Source of the DNA: an uncultured Oscillospiraceae bacterium
Lineage (GTDB): Bacteria; Bacillota; Clostridia; Oscillospirales; Ruminococcaceae
DNA: 7,585 bases
Reading direction: 5' to 3'
Assembly (NCBI GenBank): GCA_934527255.1
Contig: CAKTAM010000088.1
Coordinates: 1-7,585, forward strand
Position 1 is the first letter of the stretch. Every line of letters starts with the position of its first letter. Positions 6,031-7,585 of this stretch are shown here, piece by piece. The position numbers and the translations under genes are program-made. The notes under the pieces are model-generated. The model searched no databases, had not been told where the DNA came from, and saw nothing but the letters and a program-made list of their open reading frames with translations.

Positions 6031-6771
6031 ATGGCAGCAACAGTCACCATGATCGCTTCCGGCAAAGGCGGTACCGGCAAAAGCACCGTCGCCGTCTTTC
6101 TGGCCGGGCAGCTTGCCGCGGCCGGCCGGCCGACGCTGCTGGTCGAGCTGGACAGCGGCCTGCGCAGTGTGGATATTATTTCCGGCGTATACGGCCGCAC
6201 GGTGTATGATATTGAGGATGTGCTTTCCGGCGCCTGCGAGGGCAGCAAGGCCGTTGTCAAAAGTCCCTTTGCCGATGGGCTTTCCATCATCAGCGCGCCG
6301 GTCTCCGGCGGCATGGTGCAGACGGCGGCGCTGCAGCACTTCTGCAGCCGGATGAAGCCTTTTTTTGAGGAGATCGTCATCGACACGGCCGCTGGGCTGG
6401 AAGCGCCCTTTCAGGCCGCCGCCGCCGCCAGTGACCGCGCCGTGCTGGTCATCAACCCCGACCCGGTGTGTGTGCGCGACGGCCGTGTGGTCTCTGATCT
6501 GCTGTATGACGGCGGCCTGACGCAGCAGCGTCTGGTCATCAACCGGCTGCAGCCCGAGCGTCTGCGCCGCTTCGGCATTCCCGACCTGGACTGGTGCATC
6601 GACCAGGTGGCCGTCCGCCTGCTGGGGGTCGTACCGGAAAGCGACGCCATTGCCCTGTGCGGGGCGACCGGCGCACCGCTGCCCGCCGCCAGCCGCGAGG
6701 CCGAAATTTTCCGCCGCATGGCGCGGCGGCTGAACGGCGACGAATGCCCGCTGGTCATCGGCAACCGCTGA
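6031..6771 (+). CDS. minD: MinD/ParA-family P-loop ATPase (MinD-like septum-site protein)
   Basis: 246 residues. MinD is a membrane-cycling ATPase that recruits MinC to block division at wrong sites. Seen: deviant Walker A GKGGTGKST (11-19; signature Lys12 and P-loop Lys17), ELDSGLRSVDIISGVYGRTVYD (39-60, given here as positions) with Walker A' Asp41, Walker B VIDTAAG (116-122, Asp118), NPDPVCVRD (142-150) and LLGVVPESDAI (198-208). These align along the whole length with MinD rather than with plasmid ParA. Differences: Glu39 replaces the Asp at E. coli position 38, and the protein ends at about the point where MinD's amphipathic membrane-targeting helix should begin; no such helix is visible. 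No minC or minE adjoins it. The start is ATG 6031, with AAAGG 10 nt upstream and a promoter just before it. It could instead be a MinD-like regulator of another polar process (FlhG- or CpaE-like). Confidence 0.85.
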   Translation: MAATVTMIASGKGGTGKSTVAVFLAGQLAAAGRPTLLVELDSGLRSVDIISGVYGRTVYDIEDVLSGACEGSKAVVKSPFADGLSIISAPVSGGMVQTAALQHFCSRMKPFFEEIVIDTAAGLEAPFQAAAAASDRAVLVINPDPVCVRDGRVVSDLLYDGGLTQQRLVINRLQPERLRRFGIPDLDWCIDQVAVRLLGVVPESDAIALCGATGAPLPAASREAEIFRRMARRLNGDECPLVIGNR

Positions 6772-6843
6772 ACCGGGGCGCTTTTCGGCCGTTTCCCGTT
6801 TGCATTTTTAAGGATGGTTCAAAAGAAAGGTGTGACGACAATC

Positions 6844-7248
6844 ATGAATATCGCCCTCATTGCCCACGACGCCAAGAAAGAGCTGATGGTGCAGTTCTGC
6901 ATCGCCTATTGCCGCATTTTAAGCCAGCATTCGCTGGTGGCCACCGGCACGACCGGCAAGCTGGTCTCCGATGCCACCGGGCTGAAAGTACAGCGGTTTC
7001 TTTCGGGCACGCACGGAGGGGATCAGCAGATCGCCGCACGCATCGCCTGTGACGAAATCGACCTGCTGCTGTTTTTCCGCGACCCCATTTCCGCCAAGCC
7101 GCACGAGCCCAACGAGATGAACCTGCTGCGCCTGTGCGATGTGCACAACATTCCTCTGGCCACCAACATTGCCACGGCCGAGGTGCTGATCCACGGGCTG
7201 GAGCGCGGCGATCTGGATTGGCGCAACATCGGCAACCCCCGCATGTGA
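6844..7248 (+). CDS. mgsA: Methylglyoxal synthase
   Basis: 134 residues, near the 137 of Bacillus MgsA. The cytosolic enzyme converts dihydroxyacetone phosphate to methylglyoxal and phosphate, a bypass that releases phosphate when sugar phosphates accumulate. Seen: MNIALIAHDAKKE at the N-terminus (His8-Asp9), ATGTTGKLV (33-41, phosphate binding), SGTHGGDQQ (54-62) with catalytic base Asp60 (E. coli Asp71), FFRDPISAKPHEPN (77-90) with Asp80 and His87, and LCDVHNIPLATNIATAE (97-113). The position of E. coli Asp101 is Asn90 here. The start is ATG 6844, since it gives the family N-terminus and AAAGGTG lies 11 nt before it; ATG 6814 adds ten unrelated residues and has no spaced ribosome-binding site. 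It lies 72 nt after the minD-like gene with no clear promoter or terminator between, so the two are probably cotranscribed. A terminator follows. Confidence 0.95.
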   Translation: MNIALIAHDAKKELMVQFCIAYCRILSQHSLVATGTTGKLVSDATGLKVQRFLSGTHGGDQQIAARIACDEIDLLLFFRDPISAKPHEPNEMNLLRLCDVHNIPLATNIATAEVLIHGLERGDLDWRNIGNPRM

Positions 7249-7263
7249 CCCTGCGCATTTTGC

Positions 7264-7319
7264 AAAAGCGTCCGCCTGCCTGACTGCCGCTGCGGCCGTC
7301 GGGCGGTCGGCGCTTTTTT
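7264..7319 (+). terminator. Intrinsic terminator after mgsA
   Basis: AAAAGCG (7264-7270) pairs with CGCTTTT (7311-7317), and inside it CCGCC (7272-7276) can pair with GGCGG (7302-7306); the stem ends in TTTTTT (7314-7319). An alternative inner stem is GACTGCC (7282-7288) with GGCGGTC (7302-7308, one G-U). It begins 16 nt after the mgsA stop and closes the minD-mgsA unit. Confidence 0.75.
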
Positions 7320-7357
7320 GCCGCCGCAGCAGCCTGCCCCAAAGCCGCCGTTTTGCC

Positions 7358-7386
7358 AAAAGCGCTTTGGCGAAGAATGCTTTTTT
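7358..7386 (+). terminator. Possible second terminator before the tRNA promoter
   Basis: AAAAGC (7358-7363) pairs with GCTTTT (7379-7384), with an inner CTT (7365-7367)/AAG (7373-7375), ending in TTTTTT (7381-7386). An alternative stem is GCCAAA (7355-7360) with TTTGGC (7366-7371). It may back up the first terminator and insulate the tRNA promoter. Confidence 0.4.
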
Positions 7387-7396
7387 GAAAAAAAGC
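7379..7396. repeat. A/T-rich inverted repeat upstream of the tRNA promoter
   Basis: GCTTTTTT (7379-7386) is perfectly complementary to AAAAAAGC (7389-7396) around a central GA. It ends 10 bases before the -35 box, where an UP element would lie, and the A/T tracts could serve that role. The left arm is shared with the possible second terminator. Confidence 0.4.
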
Positions 7397-7406
7397 CAAA
7401 CAGGTC

Positions 7407-7435
7407 TTGACAAGAAAAGGCGCTTCCGGTATAAT
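7407..7435 (+). promoter_or_regulatory. Consensus sigma-A promoter of tRNA-Ser
   Basis: TTGACA (7407-7412) and TATAAT (7430-7435) are both perfect consensus boxes 17 bases apart. Predicted start is near 7442, about 19 nt before the mature tRNA 5' end. A/T tracts upstream (7381-7400) may act as an UP element. This is the strongest promoter in the window, as expected for a stable RNA. Confidence 0.93.
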
Positions 7436-7460
7436 GATATGGTCATCTGAACAGATAAAT

Positions 7461-7551
7461 GGAGAGTTGGCCGAGCGGTCGAAGGCGCACGATTGGAAAT
7501 CGTGTTTACGCCAAAAGCGTAACTAGGGTTCAAATCCCTAACTCTCCGCCA
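7461..7551 (+). tRNA. tRNA-Ser (anticodon GGA), CCA encoded
   Basis: A full class II tRNA of 91 nt. Acceptor stem GGAGAGT (7461-7467) pairs with ACTCTCC (7541-7547), followed by discriminator G (7548) and encoded CCA (7549-7551). The anticodon stem CACGA/TCGTG (7488-7492/7500-7504) encloses TTGGAAA, with anticodon GGA at 7495-7497, reading UCC and UCU serine codons. The long variable arm has a perfect 6-bp stem TTACGC/GCGTAA, diagnostic of tRNA-Ser among class II tRNAs with this anticodon. The T-arm is TAGGG-TTCAAAT-CCCTA (7524-7540). All stems pair well, so the gene looks functional. Confidence 0.97.
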
Positions 7552-7585
7552 TATGAAAACACCATTGAAATTTGAACCCTTAAGT
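7552..7585. other. Right edge after tRNA-Ser, with an inverted partial copy of the T-arm
   Basis: The last 34 bases are A/T-rich and carry no gene visible within the window. ATTTGAACCCT (7570-7580) is the exact reverse complement of the T-arm segment AGGGTTCAAAT (7525-7535). No terminator for the tRNA is visible before the edge. The copy does not fold as a T-arm on the minus strand, since its would-be 3' stem does not pair, so it is not the end of a second intact tRNA. Confidence 0.4.

Noticed and set aside
3204..6386. A 1060-codon open frame on the minus strand opposite mreD, the PBP2 gene and part of the minD-like gene.
   Set aside because: It is the shadow of GC-rich codon usage on the + strand. 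The translation is rich in Gly, Ala, Gln, His and Val with no domain I recognise, and the + strand genes beneath it have all their family motifs.
7552..7585. A second tRNA gene on the minus strand at the right edge.
   Set aside because: The TTCAAAT-like loop is present but the flanking bases do not pair as a T-stem, and no acceptor stem or CCA is visible.
1..7585. Mobile elements, CRISPR arrays, phage genes or toxin-antitoxin pairs.
   Set aside because: I saw no transposase, integrase, regularly spaced direct repeats or other such signature; the genes are ordinary chromosomal housekeeping genes.

Overview
The window is GC-rich (mostly above 60 percent by eye), tightly packed bacterial DNA with every convincing gene on the + strand. 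The order maf - mreB - mreC - mreD - class B PBP (PBP2) - minD-like ATPase - mgsA - tRNA-Ser(GGA) is the cell-shape neighbourhood of Firmicutes. The proteins resemble Clostridia/Bacilli versions most. A high-GC gut member of the Oscillospiraceae/Ruminococcaceae (Faecalibacterium-Gemmiger-Subdoligranulum type) is my best guess; that is inference, not proof.

Layout: 2-295 is the 3' half of a Maf nucleotide pyrophosphatase. Bases 296-591 hold no credible gene but contain two strong inverted repeats. A near-consensus sigma-A promoter (592-620) drives mreB (780-1796) through a leader of about 150 nt. An 18-bp perfect hairpin with a T-run (1843-1885) separates mreB from mreC (1962-3026). A 237-nt spacer with a weak terminator-like structure leads to mreD (3264-3800), followed after 15 nt by the PBP2 gene (3816-5867). 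A probable extended -10 promoter (5973-6002) precedes a MinD/ParA-type ATPase (6031-6771). mgsA (6844-7248) follows, then a terminator (7264-7319) and possibly a second (7358-7386). A consensus promoter (7407-7435) serves tRNA-Ser (7461-7551).

MreB, MreC, MreD and PBP2 are core parts of the Rod complex (elongasome): MreB filaments orient peptidoglycan synthesis, MreC and MreD link them to the transpeptidase. The SEDS polymerase RodA, the usual partner of PBP2, is not in the window. The MinD-like protein would normally work with MinC and MinE to place the division site; neither is encoded here, and the protein lacks the usual C-terminal membrane-targeting helix. MgsA converts dihydroxyacetone phosphate to methylglyoxal.

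Nothing here is a clearly new system. The points most worth a second look are the reduced min locus with an atypical MinD, the strong terminator inside the mre cluster, the long disordered tail of MreC, the structured maf-mreB spacer, and a copy of the tRNA T-arm in inverted orientation at the right edge. Several gene starts should be placed downstream of the longest open frame (mreB 780, mreC 1962, minD 6031, mgsA 6844).
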